NCBI GenBank assembly: GCA_019916065.1
Contig: CM034237.1
Coordinates: 59,158,590 to 59,222,589 of the forward strand
Source: Vitellaria paradoxa
Taxonomy: Eukaryota > Streptophyta > Magnoliopsida > Ericales > Sapotaceae
Direction: 5' to 3'
DNA: 64,000 bases
Part shown: in pieces, positions 16,463-32,391 of the stretch
Layout of the letters: every line of letters starts with the position of its first letter
Position numbering within the stretch: position 1 is the first letter of the stretch
Notes under the pieces: generated by a model
What the model was told of the DNA's origin: nothing
Seen by the model: the letters and a program-made list of their open reading frames with translations, nothing else
Databases searched by the model: none
Program-made: the position numbers and the translations under genes

Positions 16463-17640
16463 AAGAACAGTGGGTTACAGCGATAATTTTTTTTTTTTGT
16501 GACAGTTGTCACAAATATATGTTTTTTAGTGATAATATTTTTCTGTTTTCATTGAAAATACATTTCAACATTATTTTTGTAATAAGTAATATAAATTGTT
16601 GTCGAAACACTAATATTTAATGGCAAATATATTTTATTGTCATTCAAATGTTAATATTTAGTAACAAAATTATTTTATTATTATTAAATCTCATTATTAA
16701 AAGTTATATAAAAAATTGAAGTAAAATAATTTGTTGTTTTTGAGTAATCAAAATTTTTTTTTGCGATAAATTTTATTTTTCGTCACTAAAAATATTTAGT
16801 GACAACTTTTATTATCCCTAAATCTTGTTACTGGTAATATTTATATTTTCTTTTTTATATTTATAGATTTTTGAAAACGGGTAACAAAAATGTATTCATT
16901 GAATTTATTTTTTTCCAAAAAAATGAAAGTTTAACAAACAAAAAAAAGTTTTCTTCACCCTTTTTTTATTATAAATATTTTGTCAATTTTAACACGTTGT
17001 TCATTTGTGTTATATCACATTAAAATAAATTATTTTATTCAAATGTTTTGCTAAACTAAAATTATTTTTCATAAATAATATAATTAAAAATTATTTAATT
17101 TAATTAATTTAAAAAATAAATAATATAATTATATCAATCTAAACAATTATTATTAAATTAAATTAAATAATTTTTATTAATTATTATTAAATTAAATAAT
17201 TTCTTAATTATTATTAATTTAATTGAATTTAAATAATAAATTTAATATGAAATTATTAAATTAATTTTATAATAATGAGTCTTCCGTGACAAAAAAAAAA
17301 TATTATTGTAATAAATGTTATTTAAGACAAGATATTTTTGTTGTCACTAAATTCATTTTAAGATTTAAGTGACAAATAATAGAAATTGCTACTAAAATAT
17401 TAATATTAGGTGACAATGATATTTTGTTGTTACTAATTCTCGTCACTAAAAGGTAGAAGAAAAATTGGTATCAAAAAATTTATTATTTTGATGGAATTAA
17501 AATTTTTTTTTCACAGAATTAAAATTTTTTATTTTCTTCACTAAAATATATGTACAGTTACAATATTTGTTGTCATAGAAATAAAATTTTATAAATAATT
17601 ATTAAAAATTAATTAATTTTAATAATTAAAATTTCAAAAG
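16463..17640. other. AT-rich DNA with repeated GTCACTAAA / TTTAGTGAC words, transposon-like
   Basis: Short words GTCACTAAA and TTTAGTGAC occur on both strands at about 16517, 16783-16803, 17334, 17381 and 17444; at 16783-16803 they form a near-palindrome. Arrays of such motifs resemble subterminal repeats of DNA transposons, but no terminal repeats or target duplication were found, so no family is assigned. No gene is seen. Confidence 0.35.
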
Positions 17641-17689
17641 GTAATGAAAATTTCCTTAAGTACAAATTTCAAAATTCACAAACACTTAT

Positions 17690-17812
17690 TAGATTCCTAC
17701 GCACACCGCTTTAGTCCATTTTCTGCTCTACTGTACCTCAGCGTATTAGCTTCTTGCGCACAACGCTTCAGTCCTTTCTCTGCTCTACTGTACCTCAACG
17801 TACGCAAACTAT
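17690..17812. repeat. 57-bp tandem repeat, 2 copies
   Basis: Two copies of a 57-bp unit contain CTGCTCTACTGTACCTCA and CGCACA-CGCTT-AGTCC. The period is a multiple of three, which lengthens an open frame across it, but that frame has no other sign of being a gene. Confidence 0.6.
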
Positions 17813-17828
17813 ATTACTTCTATGTTAG

Positions 17829-18231
17829 CCTATGTTTGGTTGGATGGAAGATAGAAACGAGAGAAGAAGGAGGGAAGATAATACTCCATTTTTATTATTT
17901 AGTTGGAGAGAAAAGTAAAGAGAATAGAAAAGAGGATGAAAAATTAGGGTGGGATCCACACAATTTTTTCCTTCCAAATTTAAGAAGAAAAGAGAGGGGA
18001 AAAGAGGGAACAGGAGAAGGAAATGAAAAAATGTGTGATAAAAAATTTAAAAAGTGGAATGTACTTTTATTAAAATTATGTTTAATCATAAAGATAAATT
18101 ATAATAGCACATACATATCACTTTTACTTCATTCCACTTTTTCACTCAACCAAACACACTTTCCTTCTCCCATTTTTCTTTCCTTTCTCTTATTCCTTCC
18201 TCTTATTCTTCCTTTGTACCAAACACGCCAT
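17829..18231. mobile_element. Probable MITE with TGTTTGGT / ACCAAACA ends
   Basis: The left end TATGTTTGGTTGGATGG and right end TTTGTACCAAACACGCCA are inverted. The left side is purine-rich and the right side pyrimidine-rich, so the element can fold back. TTAG lies just outside both ends. The superfamily cannot be fixed. A 196-codon open frame through this region is composed of transposon and low-complexity DNA and is not accepted as a gene. Confidence 0.45.
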
Positions 18232-20005
18232 TAGCATTTCAATTTAAAAAAAAAAAAATCCTGACAAGGGATCTATTGATGTGCTAACTCACCACTACTA
18301 AATTGTTCAACGATCCCATTAAAAATTAAAAAATTAACTAGTTTTGATTACTTCCCAATTTTTAACCATAATGGGGAGGGGGATTGATTGCAGTGTAATG
18401 GAGAGGAGGATTGATTGAAATTCTATAATAATCAATCAATTAATCAAAGAAAATCAACAAGCAAGAGATATCAGAAAGTGGGGAGAGGGATGCAGTTGAT
18501 GAATAAATTAACTACCTCTAACAATAACATAGTATTAAAATCCACAGTTTAGTATAACCATACAAATTACAATTGATCAGACAAAGGAGAATAACTCTCT
18601 ACAATCAAGGAAAAAAAAGAACAAAAAGTAATTAACTTGCTTCAATTCCTAACTCAATTGTGTTATTCGGATGGACAGATGAAATTACCCTACGGTCCAC
18701 CACTTTTAGGACCAGTGCTCTAGCCATGGCCGACTGATCCTGGGACAAAGCACTCAAGGCTAGTGAAATTCCATCGTAATTCCATCGCCAGTCAGAGGAA
18801 AAAGAAAAGAAGTCAGTGAAACAGAAAAATTACAAAATTAGGACTTCCGAATTTGGGTGGGCTTATTTTTTAGCAGTACATTGTTTTTATTTTAACAATC
18901 AAAAGTGTCAATGTAGATTGTAGATCATAAAGATCCACATTTTAGAGTTTCCAACAAAAAAAAAAAAAAATCCACATTTTAGAATTTAGGAATTTACAAA
19001 CGGTTATACGAGAGAAAAAAAAAAAAAAAACTAGGAATGAGAATAATTTTTTCCTTATTGCTAGCAACAATTTGATTTTGATTCAATCCCAAACAGGTAA
19101 TAATAGAAGGAAATTTAGCAAATAATTAACAAACTAAAGAAAGATAGGGAAAAAATTTCTTAAGTCTCTCAATATTAAAGAAAATTGTTTCTAATTCAAA
19201 AAAAAAAAAAATAGAAGAACATTAAAATTATTTGAAAGTAAATCCTTTGATATTAGGAATTCTTTGTTTTTAAAGTAATATAATTTGATTGTGTGCGAGT
19301 TTGTTTAATCTTTTGTAGTGGTATTGTTCAGTTTACTGTAAGATCATTGCTTTTTTGTGGAACTAATAATATTAATTTTGTCTAAAAAAAAACACCTTGA
19401 TTTAAATATAAGAAGTGGTAAAATAAATTTGTTGCCATTGTATACAAACCAATCGATAATATTGGTTTAAAAAAAAATTAATTTTAATACGCTGTTTGGT
19501 ACAGTTTTGTTTTTGCTTTTTTCTTTGTTTTTTGTTTTTTTTTTTTGTTTTTTTTTACACAAACAAATTTTAAAACATTGCATATGTTTATATTATCATT
19601 CTTTGCATTTTGTTAAATTATAAAATGACAACATGTCACGTTACTGCTTGTGTCGAAGAATTGCATACGGACATTGTATTAAAATTAAATTAAGACTTTA
19701 TTTAATTTGGAGAGATGATAAGTGGAAAAGAAAATAAAATAAAAGTTTTCCCCTTTCTCATTTGATTATGAGGGTAGGTTTGGAAGAAAAAAAAAAAAAA
19801 AAAAACTTTAACACGCTCTTTCTCCCATTCCCTTCCCTTTTCCTTTCTCTTTTTGTCCACTTTCCTTTTCATAGTTCCAATCAGAGTGTAAAAGGAGAGA
19901 AATAAAAATTAAAAAAAAAAGGAATAGAAATCACAAACGGTGTTACAATTAACATATTAGTCTTTTTACAGAAAAGAAGGAAAAGAATAGTTGAATAGCT
20001 TCAGG
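18232..20005. other. Downstream region of the second CRK; contains one exon-like open frame
   Basis: Mostly AT-rich with many A-runs. On the minus strand 18632-18862 is an open frame of about 76 codons without ATG. Its last 36 codons (18632-18739) follow a CAG acceptor and read DQSAMARALVLKVVDR and then a stop. The composition is more coding-like than its surroundings, but no family is recognised. The rest shows no gene. Confidence 0.3.
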
Positions 20006-23904
<3,899 letters not shown>

Positions 23905-24003
23905 GTTTTTTGGGAGGAATGTTTCAAGGGTGGCACCAGAGTCGGAGGATCGAACTAACTCTTGGACTTCAATTTTGTGACGATCGGATCGGAGACTGAA
24001 ATC

Positions 24004-24018
24004 CATATATATATATAC
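24004..24018 (-). promoter_or_regulatory. TATA-like tract upstream of the second CRK
   Basis: On the minus strand a TATATATATATA tract lies about 100 bases upstream of the chosen start codon at 23904, a plausible position for a core promoter. It is also a simple AT microsatellite, so the call is tentative. Confidence 0.35.
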
Positions 24019-24087
24019 ACACACACATGGTGAGGTGAGGTGAGGAGAAATGAAAGTAGGGGGGCAGATGCTAAACCAGCAGCTCAA

Positions 24088-27000
24088 CAGATCCCATTTT
24101 ATTCCTTAGATGGCTGAAATTGTTTCAAAATTCCATTGACTTGGGGTTACTCGACAATAAGAAAAATAAAATAAAATAAATTTGCTGACAGCTGACACGG
24201 AAATAAATTTCACAACTTGGCAAACTCAATTATTTGTACACGTCGTCCTCATCTCCCTCCACACCGGCTCCATGATTTGATAGATGATGTTTAATGTATT
24301 TGCATTTAAAATTGAATACAGATTTTGTATTCTTGGTTTCACACACGCACAAACACCGAACAAAAAAAAAAAATCATTTACTCTAAATTAATGCATTACG
24401 CAAAAAAAAAAAAAAAAAAAAATACATTTTGTCAAATTTTTTTTCTCCATCAAATTAAAGCTTAGTAGTTGATAGTAGTGAATTTGTTTGACCAAATTAA
24501 ATTTGAGTACTAAAGAGTATATCTTTCATCAACTGACACCAAAACTTTCAATAAAAGGTGATGGAAAATTTATTACTTTGATGACTAGCAACCAAATAAA
24601 AATTAATAGGTAAAAAGTCTATTTTTCTAGTCAAATATATTTTGGTTAGGAAAATAAACTCTTTACTAATTAATTAGTCGTTCAAATTAATCAATATTTT
24701 ATCATTTTTGGTACTCAAAATAAATATTTTATTTTACTTTTAATGAACCAAAAAATTTATTTTCTCTAACCAAATTTTGATTAACAAAAGATTTAATATA
24801 TACATAAATAGACAAATAATAACTTAACCTACTGGTTAAATATTCAAAACTTAAATTCAAGTTAATCTTTTCGTCCACCAACATGTCATTAAAAACTATT
24901 AAATTTTGACTAGATAAACTTTTGCCAACTAAGTGTGTGTTTGGAGTAAAAAAAATGAGATAAATTGAGAGTTCGTAATGCGTGCAGTAAAAGAAAAAAG
25001 TTGATGTGGTATAAAGTTAACAGAGGTTTATAGAGTTTTTTGTTGTTTGTTGGCAAACCAAACGGTGCCCAAGTATGTTTTGATTGGTAAAAGTCAAAAG
25101 AGTCAAATTTTTTACCAATCAAAAAATTCAAATTTTTATCAATCAAATATATCTTTGGTCACTAATATTTTTTAAGGCCAACCTTGCCAACCAACTGTCA
25201 TCTAAATTTTATTTTTCAATTATACTTTTACGCCCTATTTGAAATTGTGAATTTGACGGGACTTAATTTCATTTGGTGATAATTCTCATCAATTTTTATA
25301 TTTAGAATTAAAATAAAATTTTATAAGTTTGATTTGATTTCATTTTATAACTTAAATTTTAAGATTTTTATATAATTTGAAATCCAATAAAAAACAATAG
25401 AATTTGATGAGAATTCATTATATACTTAAGTCACCTAAGTAAGTAAACAAATTTATTCTCATATACCATATTTACTATATTTTCTATTTTTTATTAATAT
25501 GTTCAAATTTGGTAATTTTCTTGAGTCAATTCTATTGAATTTTTTTAAATTCAAAATGTATTCTAAACATAAAATTTTATTTATCAAATTAAATTAAATC
25601 AAATCAATTCTTTAATTTAAAATTAAATCAATTTTAAGTTTCGAATGTTTTTAAACGGAATATTAGTGACCAAAAAGTGACTTTCAGTAACCAAATTTTT
25701 TTGCTGTCAAAGTGTGAATTGTTGCAATGAATTATGAATTACTCAATTGTAAAGCACACCCCCTTCGTCCCATAAAGATATACCTACTTTTTTTTTCTGT
25801 TTTTTTATTTTATTTATTTATTTTATTTTTGGGTAAATAAGATAGGCCTACTTTCGTTTTCACACAGATTGAAAAATATATAATTATAATTAAAACAATA
25901 AATTTTACTTAATCTTTTCCATTAATATTAGATGGAACGCGATTTTAGCGTATTTGTTAAGTAAAGGCTTATTTTTATTCCACGTGTAGATAAAACTATT
26001 TAACAATTCCATTGATTAAGGGTGACTTAATAAGATATTTCACCTACAAGGATTGTTAGATTTATGTCAGTATATTTGTTTCAAATTTCATTCTAAAATA
26101 ATGTAATTTTTGTATTTGAATTAAAATTAAGTTAGGACTCTAATCTGTCGAAGTTCGTTAAGATTAAAATTCGATTGGATGCTAGAATTGCTTAGCAAAA
26201 CCAGCCATAACCGCTCCTAAAGCAGGAATTGCTTAGCAAAACCAGCCATAACCGCTCCTTAAGCAGCTGGCAGAGCCGGATTTGCCGCTCGTGCGTCGAA
26301 GCAAGCAGCCATTGTCATTTTCGGTCAACGAGGTCGGCTTATCCGTGCACATTTGATAGCTCACCTGGGTTTGCTCGATCGAGGCCGAAGGCAATTGTCA
26401 TAAGTTTTAACGAATATTAAAAGAAACGTGGCAGCATGTGAGATTATTAAAGTTTCCAAAAGCTTTCAAACTGTGGCTGCAAATTGGGCAAAAAAGTCAT
26501 GCAGCAGCCACTTCGGGTTGGTTCAGAGTTCTATTCGGAAAATTGGAAATTGAAAAGAAAAACTACGAAAAGCATGTTCCATTTTGTTGGTTGGTTACTG
26601 GAGATTGGTTGGTTGGCGCTAGGCGGGCAGTTAATTATTTGATGAAGAAAGGGGGGGAGACTGATGGGCCTTGTGAAGTCAACGGACCTTGTCGAGAGAA
26701 CTGTAAGGATTTGGGGGTCTGAACCATCAGTTCAGTTCAGCCACGGCCTTTTCAATGGCAACTTGGTTTGAACCATGAACGGTAATAGAAGGATCAACTT
26801 GGAGTAGAGTGGAGGGCCCCCAACCCAACCATAGTCGACCTGGTCAAACCCTAGTGGCTGCTCCTGCTGACTGGCACTGTTGTTGTGCAGGTGCCCGTAC
26901 TGAGATGATGAGTCCTTTTATTGCGGTTTCTCAAACTGTTCCACTGATAAATCACTGACTTGTGTTTTAAGCTGGTGTTGTAGTGATTATTTGGAGTTTC

Positions 27001-28418
27001 AAATTTTGGTTAAAAAATTTAAAAAAAATAGATAAATTTTGAATTGTTGAGTGTTTAATGTATTCTTAAAAAGTATAACAAAAATTAGTAAATTAAAGTT
27101 AGAAAAAATTAGAGAAAATTAGAGATTTTTTTTTGTCAAATTTGACAATACACACTTAGATGTGTGCAACATACTTTTATTTTTTTATGTTTTCGTAATT
27201 TATTATATATTTTATTCAAATGAATTATTATGTGATTATGAGAATAATAAATTCTAATCTTTTAGACGTAAGTTAGAAAAAAAAATCTCAACTAAATTTG
27301 TAATTGTTTAATAATAAAAAAAACTGCTGAAAAATTACAAAAATGAAAACTTTTAAGCTTGAAAATGGTCTCAATTGGATAAATCCAATTGTCACGCCGC
27401 GAGCATTTGCAATAGTTTTCTGGAAATGTGTAATGGCCTCTAATTTCTTATGGATCAAAAGTTACGTTTAAAATAATATTTACCGACAAAATTCTAAACC
27501 AACTAATTTTTGTGATTTTTTTTGATCTTCTGACATTTTAGCTGGCTTAAGAATTCATTTACAGTCGCATTTACGTCAGATTCTCTATTAAAATTCTAAA
27601 TATCTTAAAATTTATACCTTTTACCGAGCATCTTAGTATTAAATGGTATTTAAAAAATGGGGGCAAACTAAAAAAAAAAAAAAAAATCGGCACAAGGTTG
27701 ATAATGCAAAAAATGAAAATCGAACAGGACCTTGCGCCATAAATCAATCCTCCCCACAATGGTATTGGCGTTAGTCGTTTGATCTGCTTCTAACAAAAGA
27801 TGAAATAAATTTTTTCTAGCATAACAAAAATAAAACACAATAAAAATAAGATGCATTAGCTGTGGGGTTTTGGTACTACCCAATCCCTTCCCAACCAAGG
27901 TGCGGTTTTCAACATGGTGTTTGATACTCGACCTGTGAATTATTATCATATTTCCCCAATGTGTGTGTAAATATATGTATTTTATCCCCAAAAAAATAAA
28001 AATTAATTAAAATAAAAGGTACAAGTCATAGATGTTTTATATGTTAATTATAAATTAGTAGGGCACATGAGACATACCCACAATTAGGAACGAAGTTATG
28101 ATGGGTCCGGTGCTATGATCTTGCTCGAGTTTAAGAAAATATTTTGTGCAATTTATATTATTATTCAATCCTCTAAAAATTTTAAAAAATAATTGGTTTT
28201 AGACAGGAAAACAACACCACTACTTTGTTTTGTTTTTTTTTTTTGTTTTTGTTTTTGTTTTGTTGTTTGTTTTGTTTTTGTTTTTTTAAGACGAAACAAC
28301 ACTACTACATATAAATTTTGGATTAAAAAAATTAGGTTATAGATAAACATTTCTTAAATTTTATTTTATTTCTCAATTGTTATATATATATATTTCAAAA
28401 TTTTAGAAGCCCAACTGT
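24088..28418. other. Intergenic, no gene recognised; small MITE-like repeats and a GC-richer remnant
   Basis: About 24933-25072 is a short MITE-like stretch with GTGTGTTTGG and CCAAACGGTGCC ends. About 26150-26950 is richer in G/C than its surroundings and begins with a tandem duplication of about 40 bp (26187-26262, GAATTGCTTAGCAAAACCAG...). It may be a transposon remnant, but no ends or domains are recognised. An (AT)n tract lies at about 28381-28394. Confidence 0.4.
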
Positions 28419-29012
28419 ATCATATGCAATGTTTTAAAAATCGGACCGTTCATCGAACTGGAAAAGCGACCGGATTATGGATTAGTGGTTTAACCGTCGG
28501 TTCAACCGGAATTGAACCAGAATTGAACCGTAACGTCATAAATATATTTAAATATATAAATAAAATATAAAAATATATTAAAATTATATAATAATTTTAA
28601 AAACTTATATTTTTTTACATATTTTTCTACTTTATTTTGTTTTACTAATAAAAAGTGTCAACAAAATGTGTTGTAAAATAAAATCATTTAAAACTAATAT
28701 ATTATATAAGTAAAACTAAGCACAAATCAAAAACAATAAGTATCGGTGGTTCAGTGGGATAATAGTATTTTATCACAAAATAGTCCCAGGTTCGATTCTA
28801 GGTTAGTGCATGTTAGTTTATTTATTTTACCATTCAAAAAATAAAAAAAAAATGACCCGGTTCAACTGACAAAACTGGCACCGGTTTTAAGCTGGTTTAA
28901 TAGTTCACTGGATTTTACCATTGGACCGGACCGTTTATTGGACCGGTTCTCAGTTCAACTGGTAGAACCGGCCGGTCCGGTCCGGTCCGGTTTTTAAAAC
29001 CATAATCATATG
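28419..29012. mobile_element. About 570-bp MITE with TIRs ATGTTTTAAAAA / TTTTTAAAACCAT and internal tRNA-like Pol III promoter
   Basis: The element spans about 28429-29003. Its ends are inverted (ATGTTTTAAAAATCGG and CCGGTTTTTAAAACCAT), and both subterminal regions are full of CGGTTCAACCGG/CCGGACCG words. ATCATATG flanks it on both sides (28419-28426 and 29005-29012), consistent with an 8-9 bp target duplication. Inside, 28747-28758 fits an A box (TGGTTCAGTGGG) and 28789-28799 a B box (GGTTCGATTCT) at tRNA-like spacing, so a tRNA-derived segment lies inside a DNA-transposon-like frame. No protein is encoded. Confidence 0.7.
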
Positions 29013-29313
29013 TATATATATTAATTTATTTTTTATTTTTAAATATAACATTAGTTATAATATTTTGTAAATCAAAATTTAACCCAAAAAATAAAAATAA
29101 AAAAGCCTCCCATACACAAAATCCTGACTTCATTGTTGCCCACGATAGCACATTTTGATTAGCATTTAAACTAGCTTCGGACATAATATTATATTTTTAA
29201 TCAAGAAAAATTGATTAATACATATTAGCTCCAGACATTGCAAACAATGACAACCACAAAATTTGAACATTTTAGGGAAAATACATTCAAAATGCTCCCA
29301 ATTAATTATCATG

Positions 29314-29895
29314 TCAAGCTTTTTTTTTTCTCCATTTCTTGGAATTATATTGGTGCAGCTTAATCTTCTTCGACTTGCCCGAAATCTTCCCGTCCGAGCC
29401 AATCTCTAGTCTTCCATTCAAGTTAATACCTTGATACTTACTTGTATGACCCCAAATTCGATACCGAATTTTGGTTGAAGCAGCCACCTTCAGTTCAGCT
29501 GTTGAATTGGATATTGCATTGACTAGTTTCTTCCAAACTTGTCCATCAGCATTCAAACGGTCAGATAAATGCGTAGTTTCATCCTTTGTTTGGTGGAAAG
29601 AAGACACAGTTTTCTGGCCGAGAGTGTCCTGATCGTAATAGATCGTCAACAACGTTTCCTCGAAGTAGATTCCCGAGTCCTTGTTTGGGTTGTCAATCTC
29701 AAATTCGAACGAAACTGTGAGGTTCTGATTCACAGTGGAATTTGTGCTTCCATTGTCTGGATGTGGGACAGAGAATTCGACTATTGTGTAGGTGGGTTGT
29801 TTGGGGCGTAAACTTAGCCAGATAAAGAAAACGAGGAGACCCAAGAGAATTACAATTTGGAGGACCCATAAGGTGAAGCTTTTGGTCTCACACAT
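29314..29895 (-). CDS. NDR1/HIN1-like (NHL) LEA2-domain membrane protein
   Basis: A single-exon gene of 193 aa from the ATG at 29895; an in-frame ATG 14 codons upstream (29937) is possible but adds no conserved sequence. A short cytosolic N-terminus (MCETKSFTLW) leads into one membrane helix (VLQIVILLGLLVFFIWLSL), then RPKQPTYTIVEF and a LEA2 domain with the NPNKDSGIYF motif. Several N-glycosylation sequons (NGST, NSTV, NLT, NSTA) suggest an extracellular domain. NHL proteins sit at the plasma membrane or cell periphery, and some members act in pathogen responses; no specific function is shown here. The C-terminus is lysine-rich. The tail with INLNGRLEIGSDGKISG is shared with the gene at 36699, so they are close paralogues. 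Nearest gene: another NHL at 31587. Confidence 0.88.
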   Translation of the reverse strand: MCETKSFTLWVLQIVILLGLLVFFIWLSLRPKQPTYTIVEFSVPHPDNGSTNSTVNQNLTVSFEFEIDNPNKDSGIYFEETLLTIYYDQDTLGQKTVSSFHQTKDETTHLSDRLNADGQVWKKLVNAISNSTAELKVAASTKIRYRIWGHTSKYQGINLNGRLEIGSDGKISGKSKKIKLHQYNSKKWRKKKA

Positions 29896-29937
29896 TTTCC
29901 TTCCTTCAGACAAGTTTTGAATGCTTGTTGCTTTCAC

Positions 29938-31586
29938 ACATCATCAGCCGGATTGAGTAGATATGAAACGATAGAAACTTGAAATTGAAGATTGGAATTA
30001 CTGCGTAATGGGTTTTCAAAGTGCAAAGATGGGAATGATTATGTGCTTGTCTTCTTGGGTGATTATTCCACTTTTGTTCCACCAAGCACATTCATTCTGG
30101 AATGTGCAACATGAGAGAACCCGTCACCCCATCCAGCTATGGCACCTGTTGAGACAGAGCTGGCAATCCCATGTTGGGAAGGATTGACCTTACAAAGCGC
30201 CGTCCATATTTAGGTTTCACAAATATAGCCAATGGAGGTTGGCCAGATTTGGCAAGGATTTTTAGTATAAATGGAGAGATTGGGAGTATAGGAAAGTGTG
30301 GAGAGAGAAAAAAAACTAAAAAAATTTAATTTTGTCTAAAGAGGTGTGAGAGAAAAGTTTAAGTCTTTATTTTTTAAAGTGAGATATATTTCGGGTGCTT
30401 TTGTCTTAATTTTGATATCGAAATATTTTATATCTTTCTCATTGTTATATTCTTTTTTTGTGGTAGTAAAAATACTTCTCCTGTCTTTGTTTTTGTCTTT
30501 GTCCGTAGACGTAGGTATTATGCTGAACTATGTAATTCATTGTGCCATTGTATGTTACAATTATTTTTCATTTGTTACCCATAATTATTTTTTTTTACTT
30601 TATTACCATATTTAAATTCTTAATTACAAATTTTGTCACAACAGTACCGTTTAAATTTTCAATTACAGAATTTGTCACAGCAGCATCGTTTGGCAACCTA
30701 AGAAAATTATCAAAATTTGTTTTCAATTTAAGTGTTTGGCAAAACATTAAATTTTGTCACTTTTTTACTTAGTTACAGAAACCTGCTCAATTCAAAAGTT
30801 ATCAAAAAATACGAAAAATTGCTCAAATTTGTCAAAAATTACCAAAAATCATACCAAACACAATTACCAAAAATTCGTAAAAATTACTAAAAATTATTAC
30901 TTGCTTCACTAAATATACTAAAAATTATAATTAACACTTTTGAAAAAAAAAATATTAAAAATTACTAAAATTTAGACTTCCAAACCTACTTATAAATACG
31001 TTGCTTCAAGGAATGAAACTTTCCCTACTCAAAGCCTAAGATGTGCTTGAATCTCATATTTACACTAGGCGGAAAAGAAACGAGAAAAATCTAAAAAATA
31101 AAATTATTATTATTATTATTATTTTGGTAAGGTTAAGACAAATATATTTTTAGAACTTTTGCAATTCATTTAGGGCTACTTACACGAACAAAATAAGTGT
31201 TCCTTGTCCAATCCAAACATGGGAAATTGAAGGTGACCCAGGCCTAATTGGTCTTGGTTTTAGAAGATTGATCTTTGAGATATGTTTTAGAAAGTATTTT
31301 GAAAGTAGTTTGTAATTGAGAAAATACATTAATTCCATAATTATATCCAAAAACTAATTTTGAAAAAAGAAAAATAATAAAAATACAAATAAGGTATAGA
31401 TATAAATTATAATGGAATGTAAAAATCATACCAAAGATAACGCAAATTTAATTTCAAAATCATCTAAAAACATCTTTCAGACAGATCCCTAATCCTTTGT
31501 CTCAATTTCTAGAACAACTTCACCCAAAACCACAAAACTAAAATTGAAACCAAATGGGAAACCAAGGAGGCCTCCTCCTGTAAGCT
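29938..31586. other. Intergenic between two NHL genes, no gene recognised
   Basis: Includes the upstream region of the NHL gene ending at 29895. About 30570-30980 is AT-rich with many ATTACCAAAAATT-like words, and a (TTA)n tract lies at about 31104-31123. No further coding region is seen. Confidence 0.4.
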
Positions 31587-32150
31587 TCAACACGGACGAA
31601 GCCTTATATTCTTCTCCCCATATATCATTCCCTGAGGGTCAATTGTTACATTTCCTTCAAGAACCATCCCGTGATTCTTTGTCTTCCATCTGAATACCTT
31701 ATATCTGACTGAAGTCTTCACACGCAACCTCAAATCGAAAACCCGATTGATTATTCTTCTCCAAAACTGTTGATCACCGTCGATTAATACATTGAACAAA
31801 CGGCTCTTCCTGTGGCCTTGATAGAAAGCTGGAGTAGACTTCGTGCCAATGATAGAATCATTGTCAAATAAAGTGATGAAGATGTCGTCGTAGTAGATTC
31901 CCATACCTTTGTTAGGATTTAGGATTTGAAGAACGAATACGAGAGAGTTGTTGCTTGTAACTTCACTCTGATGAGCTAAAGAATTAGTGTCGTTTAAGGC
32001 TCGGATGTAGGCATCCATAACACTGAATGAAGGACTCTTGGGCAGTAAACTTAACCATACCACTACTGATGTCAAACCCAACACTACTACAACTTGAAAG
32101 AACCACCAGTAGATCTCAAAAGGAGTCTTTGAGATCTCTTTATGAACCAT
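31587..32150 (-). CDS. NDR1/HIN1-like (NHL) LEA2-domain membrane protein
   Basis: A single-exon gene of 187 aa. The N-terminus MVHKEISKTPFEIYWW is followed by a helix (FFQVVVVLGLTSVVVWLSL), then LPKSPSFSVMDAYIRAL and a LEA2 domain with ILNPNKGMGIYYDDIFITLF, a typical family motif. Sequons NDTN, NNSL and NVTI lie in the predicted outer domain. It is clearly related to its neighbours at 29314 and 36699 but more diverged, especially at the C-terminus (KNIRLRPC). The start is the first ATG of the open frame, close to the helix as in the other members. Role as for the family: a peripheral membrane-anchored LEA2 protein, specific function unknown. Confidence 0.87.
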   Translation of the reverse strand: MVHKEISKTPFEIYWWFFQVVVVLGLTSVVVWLSLLPKSPSFSVMDAYIRALNDTNSLAHQSEVTSNNSLVFVLQILNPNKGMGIYYDDIFITLFDNDSIIGTKSTPAFYQGHRKSRLFNVLIDGDQQFWRRIINRVFDLRLRVKTSVRYKVFRWKTKNHGMVLEGNVTIDPQGMIYGEKNIRLRPC

Positions 32151-32358
32151 TTTGGGTGTGTAATGAAATGTTGAGGCGTTGGTTGAATATCAAGCTTTTT
32201 GAAGTGGGGGGTTTGCGTTGGGAAGAGGCATCTATATGTAGGTTGATTTTACATGGAGAGAAAGAAATAAGTTGGTTTGGTTTGTCTTATTTGCACTATG
32301 GTATCAATTCTCTACCTTAACTGAGAAGTTTTAATGGATTTTCGCTCTTGTGATTTAA

Positions 32359-32391
<33 letters not shown>

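Noticed and set aside
17644..18234. 196-codon plus-strand open frame
   Set aside because: It crosses a 57-bp tandem repeat and a MITE; no domain, and composition follows purine- and pyrimidine-rich repeat arms.
23905..24087. Upstream in-frame starts for the second CRK (24087 and 24006)
   Set aside because: They place a hydrophilic leader before a clear signal peptide and overlap a TATA-like tract.
28741..28810. A true tRNA gene
   Set aside because: A and B boxes are present but the flanks do not form an acceptor stem or a convincing anticodon arm, and it lies inside a MITE.
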